A stretch of DNA of 34,875 bases from an uncultured Prevotellaceae bacterium (GTDB lineage Bacteria; Bacteroidota; Bacteroidia; Bacteroidales; Bacteroidaceae). The translations under genes were made by a program, and so were the position numbers. Within the stretch, counting starts at the first letter, position 1, and each line of letters starts with the position of its first letter. The stretch lies in contig CALBJW010000219.1 in assembly GCA_937893145.1 (NCBI GenBank), positions 1 to 34,875 on the forward strand. Direction: 5' to 3'. Of the stretch, positions 15,891 to 24,230 are shown one piece after another. The notes below the pieces were generated by a model, which worked only from the letters and a program-made list of their open reading frames with translations, had not been told where the DNA came from and searched no databases.

Positions 15891-15925
15891 AAAAGTGCAA
15901 GAATTTTTGTCTTTCTTGCACTTTT
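15891..15925 (-). terminator. Terminator of grpE-dnaJ (bidirectional form)
   Basis: A perfect 13-bp stem AAAAGTGCAAGAA/TTCTTGCACTTTT with a 9-nt loop and T-rich tail on the minus strand, 59 nt after the dnaJ stop. The A-rich opposite flank would also work on the plus strand. Confidence 0.85.
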
Positions 15926-15984
15926 TAATCAATATTTGGTACTTTATGATTAGTATGACAAATAAACTTGCCGATTTTGCCCCG

Positions 15985-17163
15985 TTAAGAGAACATAGCC
16001 TTGAATTTTTGGAAAATGCTCTTCTTCATTGAGTCGTCAGCACAGAAGTTTTCTGATTTCTCAAGCTTCTGCATGATTTCCTTCTCTTCCTTGTTCAGTG
16101 TCTTTGGAACGTAGATGCTGATGTTTATCAACTCATCGCCACACTGTGGCTGACCATATCGGTAACCGCTTTGGATGGCAGGAATACCCTTGCCACGAAG
16201 GCGAAGCACTGTGCCTGCCTGTGTACCTGGTTCGATATTGAGCTTTGCCTTACCGTCGATTGTTGGTACTTCGATAGTGCATCCGAGTACTGCCTGTGGA
16301 ATAGTGAGGAGAAGGTTGTAAACGATGTTGATGCCATCGCGAACAAGTTCCTGATGTTCCTTTTCCTTAACAACAATCTGAAGGTCGCCGTTTATTCCGT
16401 TGCGAGGACCTGCATTACCTTTGCCTTCTACATTGAGTGCCATGCCGTCTGTCATACCAGCAGGGAACTTGACCTCGACTACCTCTTCGCCTTGTACAAC
16501 ACCGTTGCCCTTACAGCTGTGGCACTTGTTCTTGACAATCTCGCCTGTTCCTTGACAATTAGGACATACGCTCTGGCTCTGCATCATTCCGAAGATGCCC
16601 TGACGGCGTGAAATGATGTAACCTGTACCATTACACTGGCTACAAGATTCAACCTTACCGTCTTCTGAACCCGAACCATGACAATGTGTACACTGAACAT
16701 CCTTCTTTATCTTGAACTTCTTTGTTGTGCCATGAACAATCTCGGAAAGGTCGAGTTCAACGCGACGACGAAGGTCATTGCCACGGAACACCTGCTTCTG
16801 CTGACGACCACCGCCACCACCGAAGCCACCGAAGATGTCCTCGAAACCACCACCGCCGAAGCCGTGGAACGAACCAAAGATATCCTTGAAGATGTCTTCT
16901 GCATTTGTGTAGCCACCGCCAAAGCCGCCAGCACCATTCACGCCTTCTGGACCGAACTGGTCGTAACGCTGACGCTTCTGAGGGTCACGGAGCACATCGT
17001 AAGCTTCTGCCACTTCCTTGAACTTTTCCTCTGCTTCCTTGTCGCCAGGGTTGCGGTCAGGGTGATACTTGACAGCAAGTTTACGGTATGCCTTCTTTAT
17101 TTCATCGTCTGTAGCGTTCTTCTGAACACCAAGGACTTCATAGTAATCTCTTTTGTTTGCCAT
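15985..17163 (-). CDS. dnaJ: Chaperone protein DnaJ
   Basis: Full-length type I DnaJ (392 aa). The J domain has KYHPDRNPGD (HPD motif). A long Gly/Phe-rich linker follows (GGGFEDIFGGFGGGGG). The zinc domain has all four CxxCxGxG units (CTHCHGSG, CSQCNGTG, CPNCQGTG, CHSCKGNG). The C-terminal substrate-binding domain includes PAGMTDGMALNVEGKGNAG. It stimulates DnaK ATPase and delivers unfolded clients in the cytosol. It lies 19 nt downstream of grpE in one operon. Confidence 0.98.
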   Translation of the reverse strand: MANKRDYYEVLGVQKNATDDEIKKAYRKLAVKYHPDRNPGDKEAEEKFKEVAEAYDVLRDPQKRQRYDQFGPEGVNGAGGFGGGYTNAEDIFKDIFGSFHGFGGGGFEDIFGGFGGGGGRQQKQVFRGNDLRRRVELDLSEIVHGTTKKFKIKKDVQCTHCHGSGSEDGKVESCSQCNGTGYIISRRQGIFGMMQSQSVCPNCQGTGEIVKNKCHSCKGNGVVQGEEVVEVKFPAGMTDGMALNVEGKGNAGPRNGINGDLQIVVKEKEHQELVRDGINIVYNLLLTIPQAVLGCTIEVPTIDGKAKLNIEPGTQAGTVLRLRGKGIPAIQSGYRYGQPQCGDELINISIYVPKTLNKEEKEIMQKLEKSENFCADDSMKKSIFQKFKAMFS

Positions 17164-17182
17164 AAGAAATAAGTGATGTTAT

Positions 17183-17782
17183 TTATTGTGCAACAGCTAC
17201 TTTGCTATGACGGATAACCTTTTCATGCATCATGTAACCAGTCTGGATGCAGTCCATGACCTTGTTCTTCATGTCCTCAGGCTGACCAGGAACCATTGCC
17301 ACTGCTTCGTGGTAGTCGGTGTCGAACTCCTTGCCAACACAGTCAATCTTCTGAAGACCTTCACTACCAAGCTGCTTCATGAACTTCTCGATGATGAGTT
17401 TAACACCTTCCTTAACAGCTTCAACATCTTGTGCCTGTCCCATCATCTGGTCAGCACGCTCAAAGTCATCGATGATAGGGAGGATAGACTTCATGACCTT
17501 CTCACCGCCATACTTCACCAGGTCAGCCTTCTCCTTCATCATGCGCTTGCGGAAATTGTCGAACTCAGCAGCTTTATAGAGAGCATCCTTCTTCAACTCC
17601 TCAATCTGGTTCTTGGCAGCTTCGAGCTGTTCCTCAAGTGTTGGCTCTGCAGGTGCTTCTTCTTCCTTGTTTTCCTCAGTAGCAGCCTCTGCATTCTCAA
17701 CCTGAACGGTTTCTTCATTATTTTCATTCATCTGAGTCTCATTGAGTGTCTCAGACTTCATCTCTTCAACTTTGCTGTTCAT
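17183..17782 (-). CDS. grpE: Nucleotide exchange factor GrpE
   Basis: An acidic N-terminal tail rich in Glu (about 1-65) is followed by the long coiled-coil helix (LEEQLEAAKNQIEELKKDALYKAAEFDNFRKRM) and the GrpE beta wing (VKEGVKLIIEKFMKQL ... FDTDYHEAVAMVPGQPEDMKNKVMDCIQTGYMMHEKVIRHSKVAV). It exchanges ADP for ATP on DnaK. I placed the start at MNSKVEEMK (17782); the frame runs open to 17854, but that extension would lie in the lysA terminator. No TAnnTTTG promoter is obvious upstream. A TTGACA-like element at 17815-17820 could hint at an alternative sigma factor, but this is weak. Confidence 0.95.
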   Translation of the reverse strand: MNSKVEEMKSETLNETQMNENNEETVQVENAEAATEENKEEEAPAEPTLEEQLEAAKNQIEELKKDALYKAAEFDNFRKRMMKEKADLVKYGGEKVMKSILPIIDDFERADQMMGQAQDVEAVKEGVKLIIEKFMKQLGSEGLQKIDCVGKEFDTDYHEAVAMVPGQPEDMKNKVMDCIQTGYMMHEKVIRHSKVAVAQ

Positions 17783-17823
17783 TTTATTGTTTTGTTTTAA
17801 GTTTTCAGATTTCTTGTCAAACA

Positions 17824-17853
17824 AAAAAGATGCCAGCACCATAGATGCTGACA
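17824..17853 (-). terminator. Terminator of the his-lys operon
   Basis: On the minus strand GTCAGCA pairs with TGCTGGC (one wobble), followed by ATCTTTTTTG. It lies about 40 nt after the lysA stop and just before grpE. Confidence 0.75.
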
Positions 17854-17892
17854 TTTTTATGACATTGTGTCGTATATTAACGATATTGCCTA

Positions 17893-19083
17893 TTAAAGCT
17901 CGTCCGAAGTGTACGCCTGTGGCAGAGTGCGACAGTTGTACTGTGATGCCATGATTTCTCCATAAGCACCTGCTGAGAGCATTGCAATATAGTCGCCACG
18001 CTTAGTCTTGTTGAGTTCGATGTCCTTGTCGAATACATCTGATGACTCGCAGATTGGACCTACAACATCGTATGTCTCCATTGGTTCGTCACTTGAGATG
18101 TTGTATGTCTTGTGGTGAGCATCGTAGAGAGCAGGACGGATGAGGTCAGTCATACCTGCATCAACGATGACAAACTGCTTCACACCAGCTTCCTTGCCAT
18201 CAGCAAACTGCTGAAGTGTGTTGCACTTAACATAGTTCACCTTAGTGATAAGAGCACCACACTGTCCGACAACAGCACGACCAAGTTCGAAGTGAACTGT
18301 CTGTCCTGGACGAAGCTTGAGGTTTGCGTTGTATGCAGCGAAGTAGTCCTTGAAGTTAGGAATTGGGTCACCAACAGGGTCAGCATAGTTGATGCCAAGT
18401 CCACCACCAACATTGATGATTTCAATGTTGATGCCTGCTGCTTCGAGCTTGTCCTGAAGTTCATTGATGCGGTTGCAAAGAGCAACGAAGTCGTCCATCT
18501 CAAGAATCTGACTACCGATGTGGAAGTGAAGTCCCTTGAACTCAACATTCTCCATCTCCTGAGCCATACGGATAACCTTCTCCATGTCGTCCATAGCAAT
18601 ACCGAACTTGTTTTCAGCAAGACCAGTAGTGATGTTTGCATGAGTATGAGCGCCAACATTAGGATTGATACGGAAACATACAGTTGCCTTCTTGTTCATG
18701 CGAGTGGCAATCTCGTTGATTACCTCAAGTTCTGGAATACTTTCCACATTGAAAGCGAAGATGCCCTTTTCAAGACCGAGTTCAATTTCCCAGTCGCTCT
18801 TTCCCACACCTGCAAACACAATCTTGTTGGCAGGGAAACCAGCCTTGAGAACCTGTTCAATCTCACCTCCACTAACACAGTCGATGCCGAGACCAGCCTC
18901 ATTGATGATGCCAAGCACCTTGAGGTTGGCATTTGCCTTTACTGCATAGTGAACGTGGTAGTTGCCGTATTTTTCTGTTTCTGCGTTGATAGCTTTGAGT
19001 GTATCACGAAGGATTTTTGTGTCGTAATAATAGAAAGGTGTACGAATACCTTTGAATTTATCTGTGTTGTATAAGTTAGTCAT
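17893..19083 (-). CDS. lysA: Diaminopimelate decarboxylase
   Basis: A fold-type III PLP enzyme of about 396 aa. HVHYAVKANANL carries the PLP-binding lysine, followed by GIDCVSGGEI, LHFHIGSQI, the phosphate-binding VGGGLGINY and the catalytic CESSDVFDKD near the C-terminus. It converts meso-diaminopimelate to lysine, the last step of the pathway. MTNLYNTDKFKG (19083) is taken as the start; MTIM three codons upstream is equally in frame. It follows lysC after a gap of about 80 nt that contains a strong hairpin, and ends the his-lys operon. Confidence 0.96.
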   Translation of the reverse strand: MTNLYNTDKFKGIRTPFYYYDTKILRDTLKAINAETEKYGNYHVHYAVKANANLKVLGIINEAGLGIDCVSGGEIEQVLKAGFPANKIVFAGVGKSDWEIELGLEKGIFAFNVESIPELEVINEIATRMNKKATVCFRINPNVGAHTHANITTGLAENKFGIAMDDMEKVIRMAQEMENVEFKGLHFHIGSQILEMDDFVALCNRINELQDKLEAAGINIEIINVGGGLGINYADPVGDPIPNFKDYFAAYNANLKLRPGQTVHFELGRAVVGQCGALITKVNYVKCNTLQQFADGKEAGVKQFVIVDAGMTDLIRPALYDAHHKTYNISSDEPMETYDVVGPICESSDVFDKDIELNKTKRGDYIAMLSAGAYGEIMASQYNCRTLPQAYTSDEL

Positions 19084-19101
19084 AATTGTCATGTAATTCA
19101 G

Positions 19102-19132
19102 CCTACCGAATTGTTTGTGCTAATTCGGTAGG
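19102..19132 (-). promoter_or_regulatory. Perfect 11-bp hairpin between lysC and lysA
   Basis: CCTACCGAATT (19102-19112) and AATTCGGTAGG (19122-19132) form a perfect stem with a 9-nt loop in the lysC-lysA gap. No run of T follows in either direction, so it is more likely an RNA-processing, stability or attenuation element than a plain terminator. Confidence 0.5.
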
Positions 19133-19163
19133 TTGTGCCCTCCCGCAATAATGCTTGGAGGTA

Positions 19164-20480
19164 TTAGTTGTTAAAAAGATGATCTGAAAGTGCTTGGAGC
19201 GCGCGCTTCTTGTCATCTCCATTAATCAAGAATGAAATGTTATGGTTTGAACCACCGTATGAAATCATGCGAACAGGAATGTCTGCAAGAGCAGCAGTTG
19301 CCTTGCTCTCGAAGCCTACATTTTCGCTCTCAAGGTCACCAACAACACAGATGATACACATGTTGCTGTCAACTTCTACGCGACCGAACTTCTTGAGTTC
19401 GTTGACGATAGCAGGAAGGTTTGTTGTGTTGTCGATAGAAACAGACACCCCAACTTCTGAAGTTGTAACCATGTCGATAGAAGTCTTGTATGACTCGAAG
19501 ATTTCGAATACCTTGCGAAGGAACCCATAAGCGAGGAGCATACGAGAAGAAGTGATGCGGATAGCAGTGATGTTGTCCTTTGCTGCTACTGCCTTAATCT
19601 TCTTACGCTCTGTCTCGTTGCTGATAACAGTACCTGGTGCAGTTGGGTCCATTGTGTTGAGGAGCTTAACTGGAATACCAGCGAACTTAGCAGGCTGAAC
19701 ACAAGTAGGGTGGAGAATCTTAGCACCGAAGTAAGCGAGTTCTGCAGCCTCCTCGAAGTGAAGATGACCAACAGGGGCAGTCTTCTCTACGAAACGAGGA
19801 TCGTTGTTGTGCATACCGTCGATGTCTGTCCAAATCTGAATTTCGCTTGCTCCTACTGCAGCACCAATGAGAGAAGCTGTATAGTCAGAACCACCACGCT
19901 GGAGGTTGTCAATCTCACCGTATGCATTGCGGCAGATGAAGCCCTGAGTGATGTAGATTTCCTTGTCACTGTTCTCGTCAAGCTGAATCTTAATCTTCTC
20001 GCGAATATACTCAAGGTCAGGTTCAGCATTCTTGTCGGTACGCATGAATTCAAGTGCAGGGATGAGTGTAGCATTGTAACCCTGTTCGAGAAGGTAGTTT
20101 GTTACCATGTTTGTTGAGAGGATTTCGCCCTGGCCAACAACAATCTTTTCCTCGAACATAGTGAAGATTCCCTTAGTGAATGAACGGAGGAAGTCGAACT
20201 CTTCCTTCATGAAAGCAAGAGTCTTCTGCTTGTACTCCTCAGTAGTGTAAAGAGCATCAACATGCTTCTTGTACTTAGCCTCGAGAGCGTTGATTGTCTC
20301 CTGAGCACCCTCTGGATTTTTCTTGTAGAGGTAGTCTGAGATTTCAACGAGTGTATTTGTTGTACCAGACATTGCTGAGAGAACAACAATCTTCTGTTCG
20401 CCATCAGTGATGAGCTTTACGACATCCTTCATGCGCTGAGGAGTGCCTACGGAAGTACCGCCAAATTTGAGAACTTTCAT
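19164..20480 (-). CDS. lysC: Aspartate kinase (monofunctional)
   Basis: The 438-aa protein starts MKVLKFGGTSVG, the amino-acid kinase signature. VVLSAMSGTTNTL, GGSDYTASLIGAA and a LIHPT-like ILHPTCVQPA segment follow. The C-terminal ~140 residues form tandem ACT domains (AVAAKDNITAIRITSSRML, VTTSEVGVSVSID, IICVVGDL), which usually bind lysine and/or threonine for feedback control. It phosphorylates aspartate, the first step toward lysine, threonine and methionine. No homoserine dehydrogenase domain is fused. Position directly upstream of lysA suggests a lysine/DAP-dedicated isozyme. Confidence 0.96.
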   Translation of the reverse strand: MKVLKFGGTSVGTPQRMKDVVKLITDGEQKIVVLSAMSGTTNTLVEISDYLYKKNPEGAQETINALEAKYKKHVDALYTTEEYKQKTLAFMKEEFDFLRSFTKGIFTMFEEKIVVGQGEILSTNMVTNYLLEQGYNATLIPALEFMRTDKNAEPDLEYIREKIKIQLDENSDKEIYITQGFICRNAYGEIDNLQRGGSDYTASLIGAAVGASEIQIWTDIDGMHNNDPRFVEKTAPVGHLHFEEAAELAYFGAKILHPTCVQPAKFAGIPVKLLNTMDPTAPGTVISNETERKKIKAVAAKDNITAIRITSSRMLLAYGFLRKVFEIFESYKTSIDMVTTSEVGVSVSIDNTTNLPAIVNELKKFGRVEVDSNMCIICVVGDLESENVGFESKATAALADIPVRMISYGGSNHNISFLINGDDKKRALQALSDHLFNN

Positions 20481-20534
20481 TTTAATTTTATTTTTACCTT
20501 ATATATTATTATTAGTTTCGTTTGTTTTGTGTTA

Positions 20535-21200
20535 TCAGTTTTCCTTCAGTTCCATGTTGTCAATGCTGATGACACGACCTGGATGAGAATCGAGCAGACT
20601 GACATTGTGAGTAATCATCACCACAGCCGAACCTTGTTCACTGATTTTCTTGAGGAGGTTTGTGATGTGAACACTTGTCTCGACATCAAGATTACCAGTA
20701 GGTTCATCGGCAAGGATGAGCTCTGGACTGTTGAGGATGGCACGAGCAATGGCAATACGCTGCTGTTCGCCACCCGAGAGTTGGTTAGGCATTTTCAATC
20801 GTTCGTCCTTCATGCCGACCATAGAAAGCACTTCATCAATACGGTTGTTTATTTCTGACTTTGACTTCCATCCTGTTGCCTTGAGTACAAAACGAAGGTT
20901 CTCCTCGACTGAACGGTCGGTGAGAAGTTGGAAATCCTGAAATATCACACCGAGTTTACGACGAAGTTCTGGGAGATATTTACGGCGAAGGTTCACCATG
21001 TTGTAACCAAGAACCTCTGCCTTCTCGCCTTGCTTTACTGGCAATTCTCCGTAGAATGTCTTGATAAGTGAAGACTTACCAGTACCTACCTTACCAGTGA
21101 GATAGACAAACTCACCCTTATCAACCTGAAGATTCACATTCTTCACGATGAGTTGGTCGTCTTGATATACGTTTATGTTCTTGTAATCTATTAATGCCAT
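20535..21200 (-). CDS. ftsE: FtsE-like ABC transporter ATP-binding protein
   Basis: A single ATPase domain of 221 aa: Walker A GKVGTGKSS, Q-loop IFQDFQLL, signature LSGGEQQR, Walker B LILADEPTGNLD and H-loop ITHN. The compact size, DRSVEENLRFVL and the GNLD ending place it in the FtsE/LolD/MacB-type group; FtsE is the best fit. FtsE with FtsX controls peptidoglycan hydrolases at the division septum. No ftsX is adjacent. It sits between hisIE and lysC, which I believe is a recurrent arrangement in Bacteroidales but cannot check. I start at MALIDYK (21200), 17 nt after the hisIE stop; an upstream in-frame ATG would overlap hisIE. Confidence 0.8.
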   Translation of the reverse strand: MALIDYKNINVYQDDQLIVKNVNLQVDKGEFVYLTGKVGTGKSSLIKTFYGELPVKQGEKAEVLGYNMVNLRRKYLPELRRKLGVIFQDFQLLTDRSVEENLRFVLKATGWKSKSEINNRIDEVLSMVGMKDERLKMPNQLSGGEQQRIAIARAILNSPELILADEPTGNLDVETSVHITNLLKKISEQGSAVVMITHNVSLLDSHPGRVISIDNMELKEN

Positions 21201-21217
21201 ATATTGAAAGTAACTGA

Positions 21218-21829
21218 TTAGTGCTTCTTCCAAGTTGGATCGTGACGCTCTGCCAATTCATTAGCAAGGTCCTCAATCTTCAATCCCTTAGATGTGAGAA
21301 GCACGATGAGGTGATAAATCATGTCCGAAGCCTCGTAGATAAGGCGTTCGTTATTGTTAGCGACTGCTTCGATTACAGATTCGAGAGCTTCCTCTCCAAC
21401 CTTCTGAGCCATACGGTGGCAACCATCCTTGAAGAGACTTGTTGTGTACGAACCTTCTGGCATTTCCTCGTGACGCTTCTCGATGAAACGCTGAAGTTCT
21501 GTGAGGAACATGATTGGGTTTTCGTTCTTCTCGTCCCAACAAGTGTCTGCACCAGTGTGGCAAACAGGACCAACAGGATTAGCCTTGATGAGAAGTGTGT
21601 CCTTGTCGCAGTCGTTGAGTATTTCAACCACATTGAGGAAGTTGCCACTTGTTTCGCCCTTAGTCCAGAGAGTGTTGCGAGTGCGGCTATAGAATGTTAC
21701 TTTGCCTGTTTCAACGGTTTTGTTGTATGCTTCTTCGTTCATGAAACCAAGCATAAGCACTTTGAGAGTCTTTGCATCTTGAATGATGGCTGGTACAAGA
21801 CCATTCATCTTCTGAAAATCGATTTCCAT
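21218..21829 (-). CDS. hisI: Bifunctional phosphoribosyl-AMP cyclohydrolase / phosphoribosyl-ATP pyrophosphatase
   Basis: A 203-aa fusion for steps 2 and 3 of histidine synthesis. The N-terminal HisI domain contains VLMLGFMNEEAYNKT, FYSRTRNTLWTKGETSGN and the metal-binding CDKDTLL and CHTGADTCWDE. The C-terminal HisE domain has YTTSLFKDGCHRMAQKVGEEALE and EASDMIYHLIVLL. Both halves look intact. Its ATG lies 5 nt after the hisF stop. Confidence 0.96.
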   Translation of the reverse strand: MEIDFQKMNGLVPAIIQDAKTLKVLMLGFMNEEAYNKTVETGKVTFYSRTRNTLWTKGETSGNFLNVVEILNDCDKDTLLIKANPVGPVCHTGADTCWDEKNENPIMFLTELQRFIEKRHEEMPEGSYTTSLFKDGCHRMAQKVGEEALESVIEAVANNNERLIYEASDMIYHLIVLLTSKGLKIEDLANELAERHDPTWKKH

Positions 21830-21834
21830 AACAA

Positions 21835-22626
21835 TTAAATTCTTACTTTAATACCTTCGTTTATTAAATACTTTTTGAGTTCTGGGATAGGAATTTCACC
21901 AAAATGGAATACGCTGGCTGCAAGGGCAGCATCAGAATGTCCATTGATGAAGGTGTCGCGGAAATGCTCCTTGCTTCCTGCACCACCCGAAGCGATTACA
22001 GGGATAGTGAGAGTGTCGGAGAGGCGACGAAGAGCAACATCAGCAAAACCTGCTTTCACACCGTCGTGGTTCATGCTTGTGAAGAGTATCTCACCTGCAC
22101 CTCTCTCGTTTGCTTCCTTTGCCCATTCGAAGAGGTCACGACCTGTGTCTTCTCGTCCACCCTTGACAAAACAATTCCATTTGCCATCAATCATTGGGTC
22201 ACCATTTGGATGAATAGTGTCGTCAATGCATTTTGCATCGATAGCAACAACACATACCTGACTGCCGAAGTGGTTTGCAATCTCATCAATGAGGTTAGGA
22301 TTGCGAAGAGCAGCAGAGTTGATGCTCACCTTGTCTGCTCCTGCATTGAGAAGGCGTTCCACATCTGCCAGTTCGTTTATTCCACCGCCAACAGTAAAAG
22401 GAATGTTGATTTCCTGAGCAATGCGAGTGACGAGTTGAGTGAAAGTCTTTCTGCCTTCATGACTTGCTGTGATGTCAAGATAAACCAGTTCATCAGCACC
22501 CTGCATAGAATATGCCTTGCCCAACTCGATAGGATCTCCTGCCTGTCGGAGATTAACGAAGTTGGTTCCCTTTACAGTCTGTCCGTCTTTGATATCAAGA
22601 CAAGGTATGATTCGTTTTGCTAACAC
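21835..22626 (-). CDS. hisF: Imidazole glycerol phosphate synthase cyclase subunit
   Basis: A 263-aa (beta/alpha)8 barrel starting MLAKRIIPCLDIKDG, which carries the first catalytic Asp. VCVVAIDAK carries the second. Phosphate-binding segments FTVGGGIN and PVIASGGAGS are present. It receives ammonia from HisH and converts PRFAR to IGP and AICAR. The family is usually about 250-258 residues; the small surplus comes from the loop IDDTIHPNGDPMIDGKW. It is 67 nt downstream of hisA. Confidence 0.97.
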   Translation of the reverse strand: MLAKRIIPCLDIKDGQTVKGTNFVNLRQAGDPIELGKAYSMQGADELVYLDITASHEGRKTFTQLVTRIAQEINIPFTVGGGINELADVERLLNAGADKVSINSAALRNPNLIDEIANHFGSQVCVVAIDAKCIDDTIHPNGDPMIDGKWNCFVKGGREDTGRDLFEWAKEANERGAGEILFTSMNHDGVKAGFADVALRRLSDTLTIPVIASGGAGSKEHFRDTFINGHSDAALAASVFHFGEIPIPELKKYLINEGIKVRI

Positions 22627-22693
22627 GCTATGTAATTATATTTTTTATTTGTATATCTTACTTGAAGTGCCTCCAGTCTTATCCTTTTAGGAA

Positions 22694-23413
22694 TTAGAGG
22701 AACTTCTGGAGTTCTTCCATCTCAATCTTTCCTTCGTAGATTGCCTTGCCGAACACTACAGAAGGGATGCCAGCAGCTTCAAGCTTCTCGATGTCCTCGA
22801 TACAGCTCACACCACCTGAGGCAATGAGATGAAGGTTAGGGAAGAGAGCCATTATCTTCTCGTAGAGAGGAATTGCTGGTCCTTGAAGCATACCGTCCTT
22901 GCTGATGTCTGTGCAAAGCACATTGTCAACACCCTTGTCGATATATTTGCGTAGGAACGGAATGAGTTCGTCTTCGCCTTCTTCTTTCCATCCGTTGATG
23001 CTGATGAGACCATTCTTCACGTCTGCACCAAGGATTATCTTGTTGTCTCCATACTTTTCGAGCCATGAAGTGAAGAGTTCTGGTTTCTTCACAGCAACGC
23101 TGCCGATAGTTACCATCGATGCTCCCGACTGGAAAGCAATGTCGAGGTCTTCGTCTGACTTGATACCACCACCGAAGTCTATGACAAGACTCGTATGGTC
23201 TGCAATCTTTTCGATTGTTTTGTAATTAACGATGTGTTGTGATTTTGCGCCATCAAGGTCCACGGTGTGTAAACGTCGGATGCCGTAGCTCTCAAACATC
23301 TTGGCAACTTCAACTGGGTCTTCGTTGTAAACCTTCTTTGTGCTGTAGTCGCCTTTTGTAAGTCGGACACATTTACCGTCGATAATGTCAATGGCGGGGA
23401 CTATTTCTATCAT
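22694..23413 (-). CDS. hisA: Phosphoribosylformimino-5-aminoimidazole carboxamide ribotide isomerase
   Basis: A 239-aa barrel paralogous to HisF. MIEIVPAIDIIDGKCVRLTKGDY carries the catalytic Asp8 and the substrate loop. LHTVDLDGAKSQH, IDFGGGIKS, ILGADVKNG, CTDISKDGMLQGP (second acid) and LIASGGVS follow. It isomerises ProFAR to PRFAR. Its start overlaps the hisH stop in an ATGA, showing translational coupling. Confidence 0.97.
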   Translation of the reverse strand: MIEIVPAIDIIDGKCVRLTKGDYSTKKVYNEDPVEVAKMFESYGIRRLHTVDLDGAKSQHIVNYKTIEKIADHTSLVIDFGGGIKSDEDLDIAFQSGASMVTIGSVAVKKPELFTSWLEKYGDNKIILGADVKNGLISINGWKEEGEDELIPFLRKYIDKGVDNVLCTDISKDGMLQGPAIPLYEKIMALFPNLHLIASGGVSCIEDIEKLEAAGIPSVVFGKAIYEGKIEMEELQKFL

Positions 23414-24006
23414 ATATTATAAATAAAATTTCGTAATATTCGTTCGCCTACGCTGCCGCTCTTCTCTGGATGGAACTGAGTGGCGTAGAAGTTATCCTTA
23501 TGGAGTGAACTGCTGTAAGGCTGAACATAGTCAGTTGTAGCAATGGTGTGTTCGCAGAGTGGAACATAATAGCTGTGGACAAAGTAAACAAATTCGTTCT
23601 TCTCAAATCCTTCGTAGAGTGCTGACTTGGTGTCGTAAATCTCGTTCCATCCCATCTGTGGCACCTTGTCTTCGTGCTTAGTAGGGCGGAAGCGCTTTAC
23701 ATCCACATCAAACACACCAAGACAATCGGTATCTTGTTCCTCGCTATGACGGCAAAGGAGTTGCATACCGATGCAAATGCCAAGAACAGGCTGCTTGAGT
23801 GAAAGGATAAGTTTGTCGAGTCCTCTTTCGCGGAGATACTGCATCGTATTGCTTGCTTCGCCCTGACCAGGGAAGATAACCTTGTCTGCTGTACGCAATT
23901 CTTCAGGGTCATCAGTGAGCAATGGTTCAATGCCGAGTCGTTTTACAGCATTGATTACGCTACAAATATTTCCTGCATTATATTTTACTATCGCTACTTT
24001 CATCAA
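23410..24006 (-). CDS. hisH: Imidazole glycerol phosphate synthase glutamine amidotransferase subunit
   Basis: A 198-aa class I glutaminase: VAIVKYNAGNICSV at the start, PGQGEASNTM (oxyanion strand), LGICIGMQLLCRHSEE with the nucleophilic Cys, and ATQFHPEKSG with the catalytic His-Glu pair. It supplies ammonia to HisF. It is the first gene of the his-lys operon. MMK leaves two possible start codons three bases apart. Confidence 0.97.
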   Translation of the reverse strand: MMKVAIVKYNAGNICSVINAVKRLGIEPLLTDDPEELRTADKVIFPGQGEASNTMQYLRERGLDKLILSLKQPVLGICIGMQLLCRHSEEQDTDCLGVFDVDVKRFRPTKHEDKVPQMGWNEIYDTKSALYEGFEKNEFVYFVHSYYVPLCEHTIATTDYVQPYSSSLHKDNFYATQFHPEKSGSVGERILRNFIYNI

Positions 24007-24010
24007 ATGA

Positions 24011-24113
24011 ATAATGAGTTTTTGTTTAAGCCTAAACCTTGCTTCCTCAATGGTCCAATTCAGACTATATGAGCTGCAAAGTTAGTCATTTTTAAACAAA
24101 AACTCATCATTAT
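24011..24113. repeat. Inverted repeat around the hisH promoter
   Basis: ATAATGAGTTTTTGTTTAA (24011-24029) is the inverse complement of 24092-24113 except for a 3-nt insertion. One arm covers the region upstream of the -7 box; the other lies just before the hisH start codon. Confidence 0.7.
24077..24084 (-). promoter_or_regulatory. -7 element of the his-lys operon, inside a long inverted repeat
   Basis: TAACTTTG on the minus strand lies 70 nt before the hisH start. The -33 region falls in one arm of an inverted repeat (24011-24029 with 24092-24113). Confidence 0.6.
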
Positions 24114-24130
24114 CCATGCAAAAGGTTTCA

Positions 24131-24230
24131 TTTTGCCCTGTAAAAAAGTGAAAAATGTGTAAAAAGTAGGGCAAAACATCGCATCAAAAGTAAAAAGTGT
24201 TGTAAGAAATGCTATTTTCTCTTTCACTTT
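24131..24230 (-). terminator. Terminator-like hairpins after the PL11 lyase gene
   Basis: On the minus strand AGTAAAAGTG near 24225 can pair with CACTTTTTACT around 24189-24199, followed by TTTTGATG. Further on, TTTTGCCCT (24168-24176) pairs with AGGGCAAAA (24131-24139). The tract is full of GTAAAAAGT-like words. One of the two stems probably ends the lyase transcript. Confidence 0.45.

Noticed and set aside
17815..17820. TTGACA as a classical -35 box for grpE
   Set aside because: Housekeeping promoters here use TTTG/TAnnTTTG and no TATAAT-like box follows at 17 bp, so it is probably chance.
18112..19074. 320-codon plus-strand frame
   Set aside because: Antisense to lysA; Cys/Val/Leu-rich shadow without motifs.
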